In this document: in pieces, positions 34,090 to 47,000 of the stretch
Numbering within the stretch: the first letter of the stretch is position 1
Layout: each line of letters starts with the position of its first letter
NCBI GenBank assembly: GCA_001603275.1
Contig: LUYM01000020.1
Coordinates: 62,001-126,000, forward strand
From: Actinomycetales bacterium Actino_02
Lineage (GTDB): Bacteria; Actinomycetota; Actinomycetes; Propionibacteriales; Propionibacteriaceae
Direction of reading: 5' to 3'
Length of the DNA stretch: 64,000 nt
Notes under the pieces: generated by a model
Told to the model about the DNA's origin: nothing
Databases searched by the model: none
What the model saw: only the letters and a program-made list of their open reading frames with translations
Translations under genes and position numbers: made by a program

Positions 34090-36357
34090 ATGACTGGCCC
34101 ACGTCGCAGACTGCTGTCACTTCTGGTCGGGCTGGCCGTGTTCGTGTCCGGCTGCACCCCACAGACCCCGACGTCGCCATCATCATCACCGCAGCTTTCC
34201 GTGGCCCCGGCGTGGACGGGCAGTCCCGGCGAGTCCTCACCGACCTGGTCGGCAGGGCTCGATCCGAACTCCCAGTACGGCCTGCACCTGCGCAAGGGAA
34301 TCGAGCCGATCGTCCGTCCGGAGACCCGGGTGCTGTCGGCGTCCGACGCGTCGAGGATCACCGGGCTCACGATCCTCAACCCCGACCAGTGCCTCAGTGA
34401 CGCGGACGCACACCCGATGTGCACCTACCGGCTGGAGTTCTCGTCTCTTCCCGACGGTGTCGTTGTCGGCTCCGTGCTGAACAGCGGGGTCACCCTGGCC
34501 ACCCCCAACGGCCTGCTGGTGAAGGTGACCGGGATCAGCGGCACCACAGTTGAGGCCGTGCAGGGCACCTTGCAGGACGCGCTCGTTCAGGGCGAGTTCT
34601 GGATCGAGCGGACGTTCAGTCCTGACCAACTCCGCGGCCAGCCCAAGCTGGCCCCTGGGGTGGCGGTGGCAACACCCCGCAAGCACGTCAACCGTCGCCC
34701 GCTGCCGGGAGCGCCGCTGCCCTCCTTCGACCAGATCAGCCTGCCCGGCTCGCTGAGCATCGACGTCGAGCCGACCGACGGCGTCCACGTGACCGGCTTG
34801 CTCGACTTCGGCGCCGGCTGCGGCCTGGACGGGGGAGTGAACGCCAGCGACATCGCCTGGGTCGAGGTCAGCTGCCACGCGTGGGAGTCGACTGGGCTGT
34901 CGGTCGCGGCCTCGCAAACCGGCGCCCGCAAGGCTGAACGCTACTTCCTGGCCGACTTCCCGATGGCCGCTTTCCCGATCCCGATCGGCCCGGTCATCAT
35001 CGTCGTTCTGGTCGACATCATGATCACCGTCGACGTGGCGGGGAACGTCCATGCCGACATGCACTACGGCGCCAGCCAGTCGGCAGAGGTGTACGGCTCC
35101 CTGCGGTTCAGCGTCACCGACGGCCTCGACCACGACGGCGGGGTGAAGGTGTCCGGGTCGAGCCAGAAGGCAGGGCTGAAGGCGGACGCATCGGTGAGCG
35201 TCCTGGGCCGGGCGGAGCTTCGGCTCTCGGCCTACGGCTGCCTCGGCTTCTCGGTGGGCGGCGACGCGAGCGTGATCCTTTCCGGAGGCCCGAGCCAGAA
35301 CCCGCGATGGCAGATCTCAGGCAACGCCGGGATCTTCGTGAAGGTCTTCCTAGGTCTGTTCGGCGTGGCCGAGCTCAGTGCGTACATCGCCTACCACCTG
35401 AAGAAGCCATTCGTGATCGACACCTACGCCAGCGCGCCGCCGAAGATCAGCGTCACCTGGCCGATGGAGGGCACGGTGATCCGAGTGGGCGGGCTGCTGC
35501 CACCGAAGGTGGAGGCCAGCGCCACCGACGACAAGGACGAAGCGGTGCCGGTCACCTGGACCGACGAAACCGATCACGTGACCGTGACCGGCTCTCCAAT
35601 GACGCTGCCGTGGAAGGCTCTGGGGCCGCACACCCTCACGGTGACCGCGACCGATTCGGCCGGGCTGACCGCCTCGAAGACCGTGCACGTCACGGTGTCT
35701 CCGCCCACGCTCTCGATGAAGCTGCAGGTGCGGACGATCGCCGGCGACCTGGTGAAGGGACAGCCGTCCTTCGCGGTTGGAGCGACCGCACTGGTGGACG
35801 CGGTGATCGAGGGGAGCGCCCTGCAGGCGCCGCCGTGCTCAGCCCTGCAGTGGGCGGCGACCGGTGGGACGGTCACCAGTGACGGCACGTGCCGGGCCCG
35901 CCTGAAGCTGACTTCCACTGGGACGGCGAAAGTCACCGCCACGATCGTCGACTCCTACCAGACGTCCGCGCTGGCGAGCCGGACGATCACTGTGCGGCCC
36001 GCGCCGTCAGGGGTGGTTCCGCAGTTCGAAGGCATCGACGTGACCGCGGGCGGCGTCCACGTCACTGCGGAGGACTGGCTGCAAGGCCAGCAACCGATCC
36101 GACTGACGCTGACCTACCTGAACTACGACGAGGCGAAGGTGACCCCGGTCTACTCCTGGACCTCGCAGTCCGGCGGCGGATCGGTGACGGCGATGCCCGG
36201 TTCTTCCGGTGAGCTGCTCACCTCTGTCCGGGACTTCACCCCACCGTCTCAGTGGGGCTATCACGCCACCTTCACCGTGACAGTGAAGAACAAGGCCACC
36301 AACGCCGTGCTGGTGACCCGGACGTTCCTGGTGAACTGGCAGTCGAATCCGAAGTAG
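34090..36357 (+). CDS. Large secreted lipoprotein with Ig/PKD-like domains
   Basis: 755 residues. The ATG at 34090 follows GGGAGA; the signal peptide ends in the lipobox VSGC (~22-25), followed by a Thr/Ser/Pro linker. The central ~350 residues are beta-rich and unrecognised. One hydrophobic stretch (FPIPIGPVIIVVLVDIMITVDVAG) is too polar at the ends to be a sure membrane helix. Residues ~450-540 and ~545-640 look like Ig/PKD-type modules (GPHTLTVTATDSAGLTASKTVHV; GTAKVTATIVDSYQTSALASRTITV). Surface-anchored, probably binding or structural; function unknown. Confidence 0.75.
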   Translation: MTGPRRRLLSLLVGLAVFVSGCTPQTPTSPSSSPQLSVAPAWTGSPGESSPTWSAGLDPNSQYGLHLRKGIEPIVRPETRVLSASDASRITGLTILNPDQCLSDADAHPMCTYRLEFSSLPDGVVVGSVLNSGVTLATPNGLLVKVTGISGTTVEAVQGTLQDALVQGEFWIERTFSPDQLRGQPKLAPGVAVATPRKHVNRRPLPGAPLPSFDQISLPGSLSIDVEPTDGVHVTGLLDFGAGCGLDGGVNASDIAWVEVSCHAWESTGLSVAASQTGARKAERYFLADFPMAAFPIPIGPVIIVVLVDIMITVDVAGNVHADMHYGASQSAEVYGSLRFSVTDGLDHDGGVKVSGSSQKAGLKADASVSVLGRAELRLSAYGCLGFSVGGDASVILSGGPSQNPRWQISGNAGIFVKVFLGLFGVAELSAYIAYHLKKPFVIDTYASAPPKISVTWPMEGTVIRVGGLLPPKVEASATDDKDEAVPVTWTDETDHVTVTGSPMTLPWKALGPHTLTVTATDSAGLTASKTVHVTVSPPTLSMKLQVRTIAGDLVKGQPSFAVGATALVDAVIEGSALQAPPCSALQWAATGGTVTSDGTCRARLKLTSTGTAKVTATIVDSYQTSALASRTITVRPAPSGVVPQFEGIDVTAGGVHVTAEDWLQGQQPIRLTLTYLNYDEAKVTPVYSWTSQSGGGSVTAMPGSSGELLTSVRDFTPPSQWGYHATFTVTVKNKATNAVLVTRTFLVNWQSNPK

Positions 36358-36499
36358 CGCACAAGCCAGAACGGCCGACCGCATTCGACGCGGAACTCGT
36401 CCTGCATTTCCGGGGGCAGGCCGGCGTGGATAATGTTCTGATTTGGACGACGCGCTTTCTGGCTGGTCGCAACTTCTCGCGAGAACGCAGGCATTTGTG

Positions 36500-36521
36500 C
36501 CTGAAGCGTGCTTCAGGTTTT
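36500..36521 (+). terminator. Rho-independent terminator
   Basis: CCTGAAGC-GT-GCTTCAGG (36500-36517) followed by TTTT: a compact stem with U-tract on the plus strand, 143 bp after the lipoprotein stop. It can also end transcription of the minus-strand gene less well. Confidence 0.65.
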
Positions 36522-36546
36522 CGCGCATTACCGGTTGTTCGCGAGT

Positions 36547-37894
36547 CTATGCGCGCAGCGGGGTGAGGAAGCGGGCGTGGGTGCGTGGTCGTTGGGTGGG
36601 GTCGGCGCGCCGGGGCGGGATGATCTCCGCGGGGCCGTCGGGTTGTAGTCGTACTTGCCAGCGGTCGGCGGTCGGGTCGTGGCTGGGTTCGATGATGCCG
36701 TGGTGGTGGGCACAGACCAGGACGAGATTAGCCAGGGATGTGCTTCCGCCGGCCCACCAGGGGACGATGTGGTGTGCGTGGCAGTCCTGGGGTGGTTTGT
36801 CGCAGCCGGGGAACACGCATCCGCCGTCCCGCAGCTCGAGAGCTGCCCTGATCGGGGCCGGTGACGAGGCGTTGGGTGCGTCCGACGTCGAGGATCTCGG
36901 ACTGGCCGCCGAGCACTGCGGGCAGCAGGTCCGCATCGCACAGCAGCCGCCGCAGGACTCCGGCCGGTATCGGCTGGTTGCTGCCGATCAGGTGTCCGGC
37001 TAGCAGGCCGTTGTCGGTGGCGGTTTTGGCGAGTTTGTCGTAGGACATGGTGATGACGATGCGGGGCCGGTCGCCGCCGTTTGTCGGGGCGAGTGCCTGC
37101 TGGCAGTGCCGGTTGATCATCGTGACCAGTGCGTCGGCTCGGCGCATGGTGGGGGTGACAAGCTCGGCGAGGGGGTCGCGGGCTTCGAGGGTGGCGCGCT
37201 TGTCGGCGGCGGCGTAGGCGTCGATGATCCGGATGAACGGTTCGGCATCAGCTACGGGCAGGCTGCCACGGATGTGGACGCTGCCGTGTCCGTCGCCGAC
37301 GAACTCCAGATGTCGGCGGGCACGGGCGGCTCGTTCTTGCCGTTCGAGCCTGGCCGCTTCGAGAGCGTCGGCGGTGTCCGGGGCGAGTACCTCGACCAGA
37401 TGGGCGGTGAGCCGACGCAACGCGGCAGCGTCGTGGCTGGCCGCGAAACCAACCATCATTTCTTGGCCTTGCCTGATCGTGGCCTGATCAAACTCTCGTG
37501 GCAGGTCGGCGAGCACGGAGGTGATCGCCTCAGCCTGCGATGGCAGGACCTTCCCGGCAGCAGCAGCGCATCCGACGATCTGGAATTGGGCGAGTCCTTG
37601 GCCGGCTTTGACGAGTCGTCTCGCTTCGCGCGGCGTGAGCTGGGCAGCATCGGTCAGCCAGGTGGTGGTCGAGGTGCGGTACTCCCGCCAGGCCGCCTCA
37701 GAGGCCTCGATCCGGGCCGCCAACTGCTGCTGCCAAGCCTGAAGCCGGGCATCCAGCCGCAACGCCACCTGCAGATCGGCGAGCTGTTCGGCATCGGTTG
37801 GTAGCCGCAGCCGATCATCGGTGAGCGCATCGAGAGCAGCACCGATAACGGCCAACAATTGGCCATCAGTCAGTTCAGCGAAGCTCTCATCCAT
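36547..37894 (-). pseudogene. DUF222/13E12-type HNH endonuclease gene with a frameshift
   Basis: The N-terminal frame (from ATG 37894) encodes a typical DUF222 protein through SEILDVGRTQRLVT, then runs into Arg-rich nonsense. The expected continuation, IRAALELRDGGCVFPGC...CHAHHIVPWWAGG...NLVLVCAHHH, the HNH catalytic domain, is intact in another frame from about 36862 to the stop at 36547. Removing one G from the GGCCCC run near 36853-36862 would join LVT to APIRAAL. This is a recent one-base insertion, a sequencing error, or much less likely a programmed shift. Intact homologues are abundant in actinobacteria, often in several copies. Confidence 0.8.
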
Positions 37895-38118
37895 AACCCC
37901 ACACTAAATGGGGCCACTGACAGTTTATTTCCCCGTCGTGGCCCGGTAGCAGACATCTCGAAAAACTCGTGCGGATGATTACAGAAAGACGTCGCCGATG
38001 TGGGGAGATCGGTACGTGGATGTGACCGAGCACGTACTGGCCGCCTGCCACGAGAGGCCATCGTGAGCTACGACCTCGGACCGTGACCCGCCGCGCGGCG
38101 TTGGTGGGCCAGCTGCGC

Positions 38119-38157
38119 TGAGCTGGACGAAATCGCCGTGCGCATTTCGTCCAGCTC
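38119..38157 (-). terminator. 15-bp-stem hairpin after the DUF2188 gene
   Basis: TGAGCTGGACGAAAT (38119-38133) and ATTTCGTCCAGCTCA (38143-38157 region) pair perfectly around a ~9-10-nt loop, 17 bp beyond the stop of the minus-strand DUF2188 gene. A likely terminator without U-tract. Confidence 0.6.
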
Positions 38158-38173
38158 ACCTGGCATTGCTGGG

Positions 38174-38401
38174 TCAGCCCGCTATCTCACGCGGATCGTT
38201 GCCGGGCTTGATCGTGTCCTTGGCGCGGATTGCGCCGTCACGACCGTGGATGTTCAGCTCGCCGCCGCCCTGGTTGCCCAGATAGCCGCGAGCCGCATCC
38301 GCTGCCGCGGCCTGCGTGGGATGCAGGGAAGACGCGCGCGAAGCGCCGGACTTCTCCGCTGCCCACTCGCCGTCGCGTGGAACGACGTGGTAGCTGCTCA
38401 T
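38174..38401 (-). CDS. DUF2188 domain protein
   Basis: 75 residues from ATG 38401, placed eight bases after the perfect SD AAAGGAGG. The sequence SYHVVPRDGEWAAEKSGASRAS...TQAAAADAARGYL...GELNIHGRDGAIRAKDTI...GNDP is the DUF2188 pattern (HVVP-W-V, TQ-EA, IH-DG-I). Small cytoplasmic protein of unknown function, often adjacent to stress or phage genes. Followed by a long hairpin. Confidence 0.85.
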   Translation of the reverse strand: MSSYHVVPRDGEWAAEKSGASRASSLHPTQAAAADAARGYLGNQGGGELNIHGRDGAIRAKDTIKPGNDPREIAG

Positions 38402-38488
38402 GTGAATCACCTCCTTCCTTTGTCGAGTCGGTGTGGGGGAGCGGGGCCGACCCCTCTTGTTCGGCCCCGCTCCGGCTTTGGGGGTGGG

Positions 38489-39205
38489 TCAGTCGGTGCT
38501 GCCGTAGACCGAGATGGAGTCCACTTGGAAGAGGGGCACCGTGGTGTTGCCGCCGTTCTGGGTGTCGTAGGAGTAGGAGCCCAGGACAGTGACCTTGGCC
38601 TTGAAGCAGTCGCCTTCGACCAGCTTCTTGAGCGTGCCTTCCTCACCGTTAAGCATTGAGTTCTGGTCGTAGTCGACGTAGCCGTAGGAGATCCGCAGCT
38701 TCTTCGGCCCGGTGTCGGCTCGGAAGGTGTCGGTCCCGGTGGCCGCGTCGAACTGGGTGATCTCGCCGTAGATCACGTAGGTGTCGCCGATGTAGGCGTC
38801 CGGGTCCTTGGCAATCAGCTTGAAGTTGCGCGACGACAGCTCCTTGTAGCTCTTCTTCGACGGTTGCTGGGTCGCGCTCGCGGTCGGGGACTCGGACGCA
38901 GATTCACTGGGCTCGGCGGACGGTTCGTCGCTCGGCTCGCTGGGTGCCTCGTAGGTGGCGGTCTCGGTGGCCGTGACTGTCACCGTCGGTGCCGCTCCGG
39001 CGACATCGGACTTTCCGCCCGCGCCGGCCGCCCCGCCGACGGCCAGCCCGATGACTAGGGCGGCCACACCGATCACTGGCTTGGAGGTGAGCAGTCGACG
39101 AGGCGAGTTGGGGGATGGTGCATCGAAGCGGGGAGCTCCCGGTGTGGGCTGGGTGGGCTGGTATCCGTCCGGCGGCTGCGGGACGGACGGGTCTGAGTGG
39201 GTCAT
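38489..39205 (-). CDS. Membrane-anchored protein with OB-like extracytoplasmic domain
   Basis: 238 residues from the ATG at 39205 (AGGA upstream). Pro-rich cytoplasmic head (~1-35), one membrane helix (KPVIGVAALVIGLAVGGAAG, ~42-61), a Ser/Pro/Glu linker (~85-120) and a C-terminal ~115-residue domain with IAKDPDAYIGDTYVIYGEITQFD, reminiscent of OB-fold strands. Similar anchored proteins are common in actinobacteria and unnamed. Divergent from the RM operon; the palindrome at 39284-39303 may act on its promoter as well. Confidence 0.75.
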   Translation of the reverse strand: MTHSDPSVPQPPDGYQPTQPTPGAPRFDAPSPNSPRRLLTSKPVIGVAALVIGLAVGGAAGAGGKSDVAGAAPTVTVTATETATYEAPSEPSDEPSAEPSESASESPTASATQQPSKKSYKELSSRNFKLIAKDPDAYIGDTYVIYGEITQFDAATGTDTFRADTGPKKLRISYGYVDYDQNSMLNGEEGTLKKLVEGDCFKAKVTVLGSYSYDTQNGGNTTVPLFQVDSISVYGSTD

Positions 39206-39283
39206 GTGCTGTCCTGTTCGGTGTGGGCGAGTAGGTCGTCGCCTCCAGCCTGATGAGCAGCCGACATTTGGGCCAGGAACTCG

Positions 39284-39303
39284 CTGATAATGGGGGTTAT
39301 CAG
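39284..39303. promoter_or_regulatory. 20-bp palindromic operator candidate at the type I RM promoter
   Basis: CTGATAA-TGGGGG-TTATCAG, perfect 7-bp arms. Each arm contains a -10-like TGATAA(T/C), reading into the RM operon on one strand and into 38489-39205 on the other. It lies 57 bp before the HTH-containing first gene, whose product may bind it and control the operon, like a controller protein in other RM systems. Confidence 0.5.
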
Positions 39304-39360
39304 ACCACAGCGCTTGCTCGAGGCGCGCCAAGCTGCTGAGATGAGTGCCGAGGAGGCACC

Positions 39361-41269
39361 ATGCCCGAGCTGATGACGATGCGCGACATCGCCGGCTTGG
39401 CGCGCGTGCAGCGTCCGGTGGTGACCACCTGGCGCAAGCGGTCGCGAGGCAGCGCCCATCCCTTCCCGGGTGCTCGCGAGCAGCGCAACGGGCAGGAGCT
39501 GTTTCTGCGCGACGACATCGTCGAATGGCTCGAGGTGACTCAGCGAGGCAACAGCACCGATGTGCGCGCAGATGCTGCGGCCTTCTCGCTGCTCTCCGAT
39601 GGCAGCGCTCGGGCTGCCGAAGCGCTCAGCGCACTCCTCACCCTGCGCCACCTGATCGATGAGCCGCTGGCCGGGTTGAGCCCGGACGACCTGCTGGATC
39701 TGGCTGATGAGCGCGATCCCGACGACCGCTACCTTCTCCGAGAGCTCCCGCGCCCTGGAAGTGTGGGCGGACTGGCCCGGACCGCGGACGATCTGGTTGA
39801 CGCGGCCTGGGATGCCACCCAGGCTCACCGACGACTGGTGGACTCGCGTCTGCGGGCACCAGGCAGTGCTCTGGCTCAGACCGCGCTAAGCGACCCCGGA
39901 CGTCGCCTGCTCTTGGGGTTGGTCGGGCCGCTGGCCAGGGAACTCGGCGAGCCCGCCGTGATGGATGCCACCGGCTGCGCTGTGGACGTCCTCGCTGAGT
40001 TGGCCGCAAGCTTGGAGCTTGCGGCCGCGCTGATCGACGGAGACTCGCCAACTCACCGGCTCGTTCGTCGTCAGCTGCTGCTCGCTGACCGCCCATTCCG
40101 GGTCATCGAGCGGGACGGCGGCAGCTGGTCGATGGACGGCCCCGTGGTTCACATGCTCGTCCTGCCCAGCGCTGCTTCTCCCGGCGCGGACGCGCTCGCA
40201 CAGCTAGATCTGATCGAGGAGGTTGCGCTCCAGCTCGACGACCAGCAGGTCGCGCTCTGCCTGGCACCGTCGGCGACGTTGGCCGACCCACTGACCGGGC
40301 CGGCCTTGGCCCGCCGCGACCAACTGCTCCGGGGCGGCTATGTTCGCGCGGTGGTGCGGCTTCCGGCCGGGCTGCGTCCGGCCTTCCCCCGAGAGCATTC
40401 GGCACTGTGGCTGCTGGGTGCGTCCGAATCGACGGGCCCGGCCGAGCGGCGCACCCTGGTCGCGGATCTGGGGCACCTCACGCTCGCGGGCTGCGACGGT
40501 CTGGCTGATGACCTGCTCGCTGCCGGGCAAGGTGTCGACGGAGCCCGCCGGCGTGCATGGGTTCACCTGCACCCGGTACTCACCCGCGACCTGATCTCGG
40601 CAAGTGGCACGCTGACCCCAGCGCGCCCGACGCGAGCACAGGCGCGTCCGCGTAATGGTGCCGACTGGGTGGTGGATTTGCGTGCCGCTGACCGCGAAGG
40701 TTGGCTGGCCGACTATCGACTCGATGTCGCGGCTGGCTCTCCCGAGCTGATCACGGTTGGGCAGGCGCAGGAGCGCGGCTGGCTACGAGTGATCCCGGGG
40801 CGCAGGCTGCAACTTGGCGGGCTACCCGGCGGCAGCGTGCCCGTGGTCGACTCGACTACCCAGCCGTCGCGAACGGTCGATCGCCTGGCCCTGCTGGCAC
40901 GCTCTGAGGTCGAGTTCACCGAGCCTGGCGACATCATCTTCGACGTCCGATCCACCCCTCGCGCACGCCTCGACGAGGAGGGTGGCACCCTGGTGCTGTC
41001 TCCGGCGCGCGTGCTCCGAGCGCGCGACAGCGCGCCCCTGGTGGCTCGGGCGATCGTGGCCCGGATCAACGCCACCGGCGAGGGCCTGTGGCGCAACTGG
41101 ACGATCTCAGTGATCCCCGAACCCGACCGCAGCCCCCTCGGCGAGGCACTGGCCGAACTGGCCGCCGAACGGGCCAGGTTGGTCGCAGAACTCGCCGCGC
41201 TGGACGCCCTCAGCACCGACCTCACTACAGCTGTCGAGTCCCGGCAGCTCAGCATTACGAAGGAGAACC

Positions 41270-41289
<20 letters not shown>
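39361..41289 (+). CDS. HTH - degenerate N6-methyltransferase - HsdS-like fusion, first gene of the type I RM operon
   Basis: 642 residues, not a named family to me. Residues 5-58 are a MerR/AlpA-like helix-turn-helix (MRDIAGLARVQRPVVTTWRKR, then a recognition strand and DDIVEWLE). Residues ~170-355 follow the HsdM Rossmann layout: a motif-I remnant DATGCAVDVLAEL (202-214), then 283-353 aligning with the part of HsdM after NPPF (EEVALQLDDQ...LLRGGYVRAVVRLPAGLRP...ALWLLGA). Where NPPF should be, it reads LVLPSAAS, so catalysis is unlikely. Residues ~462-585 resemble an HsdS target-recognition half (FTEPGDIIFDVRS; RNWTISVIPEP), ending in a coiled coil (~592-620). SD GAGGAGG. It overlaps hsdM by 20 nt. 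Confidence 0.75.
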
Positions 41290-42836
<1,547 letters not shown>

Positions 42837-42844
<8 letters not shown>

Positions 42845-44069
42845 ATGGGTGGATCTGCGCTTTGAGGACCTAGCAGCGCCCGGCAAGAGCTCGATGGCGA
42901 CTGGGCCGTTCGGGTCCGCAGTCTCAGCCCGACACTTCCGTACCGACGGTGTCCCGATGATCAGAGGCTCGAATTTGTCGGCCGATGTGGGTGTGAGGCT
43001 AGTCGAGGATGACATCGTCTTCCTGGGGCGCGAGATCGCCGACAGGTTTCCTCGGAGCATGGTGCGAGAAGGCGATCTAGTATTCACTTGTTGGGGCACT
43101 TTGGGGCAGATTGGCTATCTTGACGGCCATCACCGATATGCGGAGTACATAGTCTCCAACAAGCAGATGAAAATGACCCCTGATCGGTCGCGCGTAGACG
43201 GGCTCTTCCTGTACTACCTCATGAGCCAGCCATCGATGCTCGACGCGGTGACTGGGCAGGCGATAGGCAGCAGCGTGCCGGGGTTCAACCTTGGGCAACT
43301 GAGACTGCTGAAGGTCCGGCTCCCGCCCCTCCCCACCCAACGCGCCATCGCCGAAGTCCTCGGCGCCCTCGACGACAAGATCGCCGCGAACCAGCGGGTT
43401 GAGACGCTGTCCGAGGCTTTGTTGGCAGCTGAGCTCACGGCACTTCAGCGCACCTCCGAAGGACGAGTGGTCGCGGCTAGCGATCTTGTGGAGTTCAATC
43501 CATGGTCTGCTGTGCCAACAAAGCCTGAGCCGGTCTATGTCGACATGCAGAAGCTCCCCACATCGGGTAGTCAGATCCTCACCTGGGGTGCGCGTCCCGC
43601 TCAAGGGGGAGCTCGGTTCGTCAACGGGGACACCCTCTTGGCGCGCATTACCCCGTGCCTTGAGAATCGGAAGGTCGGGTTCGTGGACTTCCTCGATGCC
43701 GGCGAGAGCGCACTTGGGTCGACCGAGTTCGTCGTGATGCGCGCTAGACCTGGCTTTGCGCGTCCGCTGAGCTTCTTGCTCGCAATTGACGAGGGCTTCC
43801 GCGTGCATGCCATTCGGCACATGGTCGGAAGCTCGGGTCGTCAGCGGGTGAGCGCCAGTGCTCTTGCGGCATACGAACTGCGCCTCCCTCTGGAGTCGGA
43901 GGCGTTTGCTGCCTTAGGTATGAGATCCGAGGCGATTTTCGCTCTCCTCGCGAAGCGAAGAGACGAGTCTCGTCTCCTCGCCGAACTCCGCGACACGTTG
44001 CTTCCTCACCTGATGAGCGGTCGCCTGACCGTCCGCGAAGCTGAGAAGCAGGTTGAGGAGGTGTTGTGA
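42837..44069 (+). CDS. hsdS: Type I restriction-modification specificity subunit
   Basis: 410 residues with two target-recognition domains (~1-160 and ~210-350). Each is followed by a conserved helix: RLPPLPTQRAIAEVLGALDDKIAANQRV (~170-197), then a C-terminal spacer helix ending LLAELRDTLLPHLMSGRLTV. These set the two half-sites and their spacing. The recognition domains are visibly less GC-rich than the flanking genes, as expected for horizontally exchanged specificity modules. Start at ATG 42837 within the hsdM end. The recognised DNA site cannot be read from sequence. Confidence 0.94.
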
Positions 44070-47000
44070 TGGCACTGATCAGTGAAGCCGAATGGGAGTC
44101 CACCGCGCTCGAGGTGCTCGCCGAGCAGGGCTGGGTTGCCACCACCGGTGCCGAGATCGCCGGTGAGCGCATCTCGGCGTCCGACATCTTCTTGCACGAG
44201 CGGTTCCGAGAGGCGCTGGTGCGGCTGAACCCGTCGGTGCCCGAGGTCTACCTGCGGCAGGCGGCGACCGAGATTCTCACCCCGTCCAGTCAGGACGCGA
44301 TCACCGAGAATCGGCGACTCCATGAGCTGATGGTGCACGGGTATCGCGGCGTCACCTATCTCGACAACGACAGCGTGGAACAGAACCCGACGATCCAGCT
44401 GATCGGGCGTGATCCCGGCGACAACGACTGGCTGGCCGTGCGGCAGTTGACCATCAGCAGTACCGAGCACCACCGCCGCTTCGACGTGGTCTGCTACGTC
44501 AATGGCCTGCCGGTGATCATCTGCGAGCTGAAGCAAGCCGGACTCGCCACCGCCGATCTGGCCGCCGCGCACAGCCAGTTGGGCACCTACCTGTCGGAGT
44601 TCCCGCTCGCCTTCCGCGGGTGTGTGCTGAGCGTGATCTCCGACGGGGTCACCGCCGGCTACGGCACGCCGTTTACCCCGCTGCACCACTACTCGTCCTG
44701 GAATGTCGATGACGATGGCGTCCCGCTGCCGGCGGGGGAGTCCATCGCCGACACCGACTACGACAACGCGCTCGAGGTCACCTTCTATGGGCTGGGCGAC
44801 CAAGTGCGCTTCCTCGACCTGCTGCGGCACTTCACCGCCTTCGATGCGGGCGAGTTCGGCTTGGCCAAGCGGATCGCCAAGCCGCACCAGTACTTTGCGG
44901 TGAACAAGGCGCTCGGCCGCACAGTGACCGCGGTGAAGTCCGACGGGCGTGCTGGCGTCGTCTGGCATACCCAGGGCTCGGGCAAGTCGATGGAGATGGA
45001 ACTGTTCGCCAACCTGGTGATGCGCTCCACGCATCTGCTGAACCCGACGATCGTGGTGATCACCGATCGCCGTGAACTGGACGGCCAGCTGTACCAGGGC
45101 TTCGCCGCCTCGACTCTGCTGCCGGAGAAGCCGATCCAGATCACCACCCGCTCCCAGCTGCGTACTGAGCTCACCCAGCGGTCGTCCGGCGGGATCCTGT
45201 TCACTACCTTGCAGAAGTTCAATCGGACGCTGGAAGAGCGCCAGTCGGGTGCTGATCACCCACTGCTCAGCGAGCGGCGCAACATCGTGGTCATTGTCGA
45301 CGAAGCGCATCGCTCCCACTACGACGACCTGGACGGCTACGCCCGCTTCCTGCGCGACGCCCTGCCGCACGCCACCTTGATCGCCTTCACCGGCACCCCG
45401 GTGAGCACTGTCGATCACAACACCCGCGAGGTGTTCGGCGACTACATCGACATCTACGACCTGACCAGGGCGGTCAACGACGGCGCCACCGTGTCGGTCT
45501 TCGTCGAGCCCCGGCTGGTGAAGGTGGCCTTCGCCGACGATGTCACCCCCGAAGACCTCGACCGCGCCGCCGATGAGGCGACCGTCGGGCTGGACGAGAT
45601 CGAGCGTGAGCGGTTGGAGAAGTCGGTGGCCGTGATCAACGCCGTCTACGGGGCGCCGGCCCGGCTGGCGACGCTCGCCGCCGACATCGTCGCTCACTGG
45701 GAGACCCGCCGCGAGCGGATGCGTCCGCTGATCGATGGGCCGGGCAAGGCGATGATCGTCTGCGCCACTCGTCAGATCTGCGCCGACCTGTACGCCCAGC
45801 TGGTTGAGCTGCGACCCGAGTGGCATTCCGACGCGCTCGAGGGAGGCGTTCTGAAGGTGGTCTACTCCGGCAGTGCGTCGGACAGCGGGGAGATCGCCAA
45901 GCACGTCCGCCGCGACTCGGAGAACCAGGTCATCAAGAAGCGGCTCAAGGACCCCGAAGACTCGCTGGAGCTGGTGATCGTCAAGGACATGATGCTCACC
46001 GGTTACGACTCGCCGCCGCTGCACACCTTGTACCTGGATCGTCCGATGAAGGGCGCGCTGCTGATGCAGACCCTCGCCCGGGTGAACCGCACCTTCCGTG
46101 GCAAGGACTCCGGCCTGCTGGTGGGCTACGCGCCGCTGGTGGAGAGCCTGAGTGCGGCACTGGCCGAGTACAGCCCGTCCGATCAGCAGGAGCGGCCGAT
46201 CGGGCGGACGGCCGATGAGGCTGTCGAGCTGGCCCGAACCCTGCTCGACCAGCTGCGTGCGCTCGTGGCCGGCTACGACTGGAGGGCGCAGTTGGGTGGT
46301 CCGAAGGGCTGGCTGAAGGCCGCCACCGGCCTCACCGCCTGGCTGCGGAGTCCACAGAACCCGGGCAATCAGGTCGCCGAGGGAGAGCTCGGGCTTGCCG
46401 GACGGTTCCGGCAACTGTCCGGGCAGCTCGGCCGGGCCTGGGCTCTCGCGTCGGGCTACACGAATCTGTCGGATGTGCGTGACGAGGTGCGCTTTTACGA
46501 AGAGGTGCGGGTGTGGATGGCCAAGTTCGACGCCGCCGAGCGCGTTGCCCGGGGCGAGCCTGTCCCCGAGGAAGTGGCGCGCCTGCTGCGTCAGCTGGCT
46601 TACCAGGCGACCGATTCCGACGAAGTCATCGACATCTATGCCGCCGCCGAGATCACCCCGCCCGACTTCAACGACCTGACGCCAGCAGCCCTGGCTCGGG
46701 CGCAGCAGTCGAGTAACCCCCATCTGGCGATTGAGGCCCTCCGCGATGCGATCCTGGCCGAGGCTGCGCGAGCCACCGGCGCGAGCCTGGTGCGTCAGCG
46801 GGCCTTCAGTGAGCGGCTCTCCGACGTGATGAACCGCTACACCAACAGCCAGCTGAGCGCCGCCGAAGTGCTGATCGAGTTGTTCGAGATGGCCAAAGAC
46901 CTTGCCGCAGAGGCGAAGCGCGGCGAACAGTTCGACCCGCCCTTGGCGTCGGATGAGTTGGCCACTTACGACGCGATCGCCGACAACGCCTCGGCACTCG

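Noticed and set aside
36853-36862. Programmed frameshift in the DUF222 gene
   Set aside because: No slippery heptamer, stimulatory structure or in-frame stop arrangement seen; a simple one-base insertion explains it.
38489-39205. Membrane-anchored protein as a component of the RM system
   Set aside because: Divergent orientation and a generic anchored-protein architecture; only the shared promoter palindrome links them.
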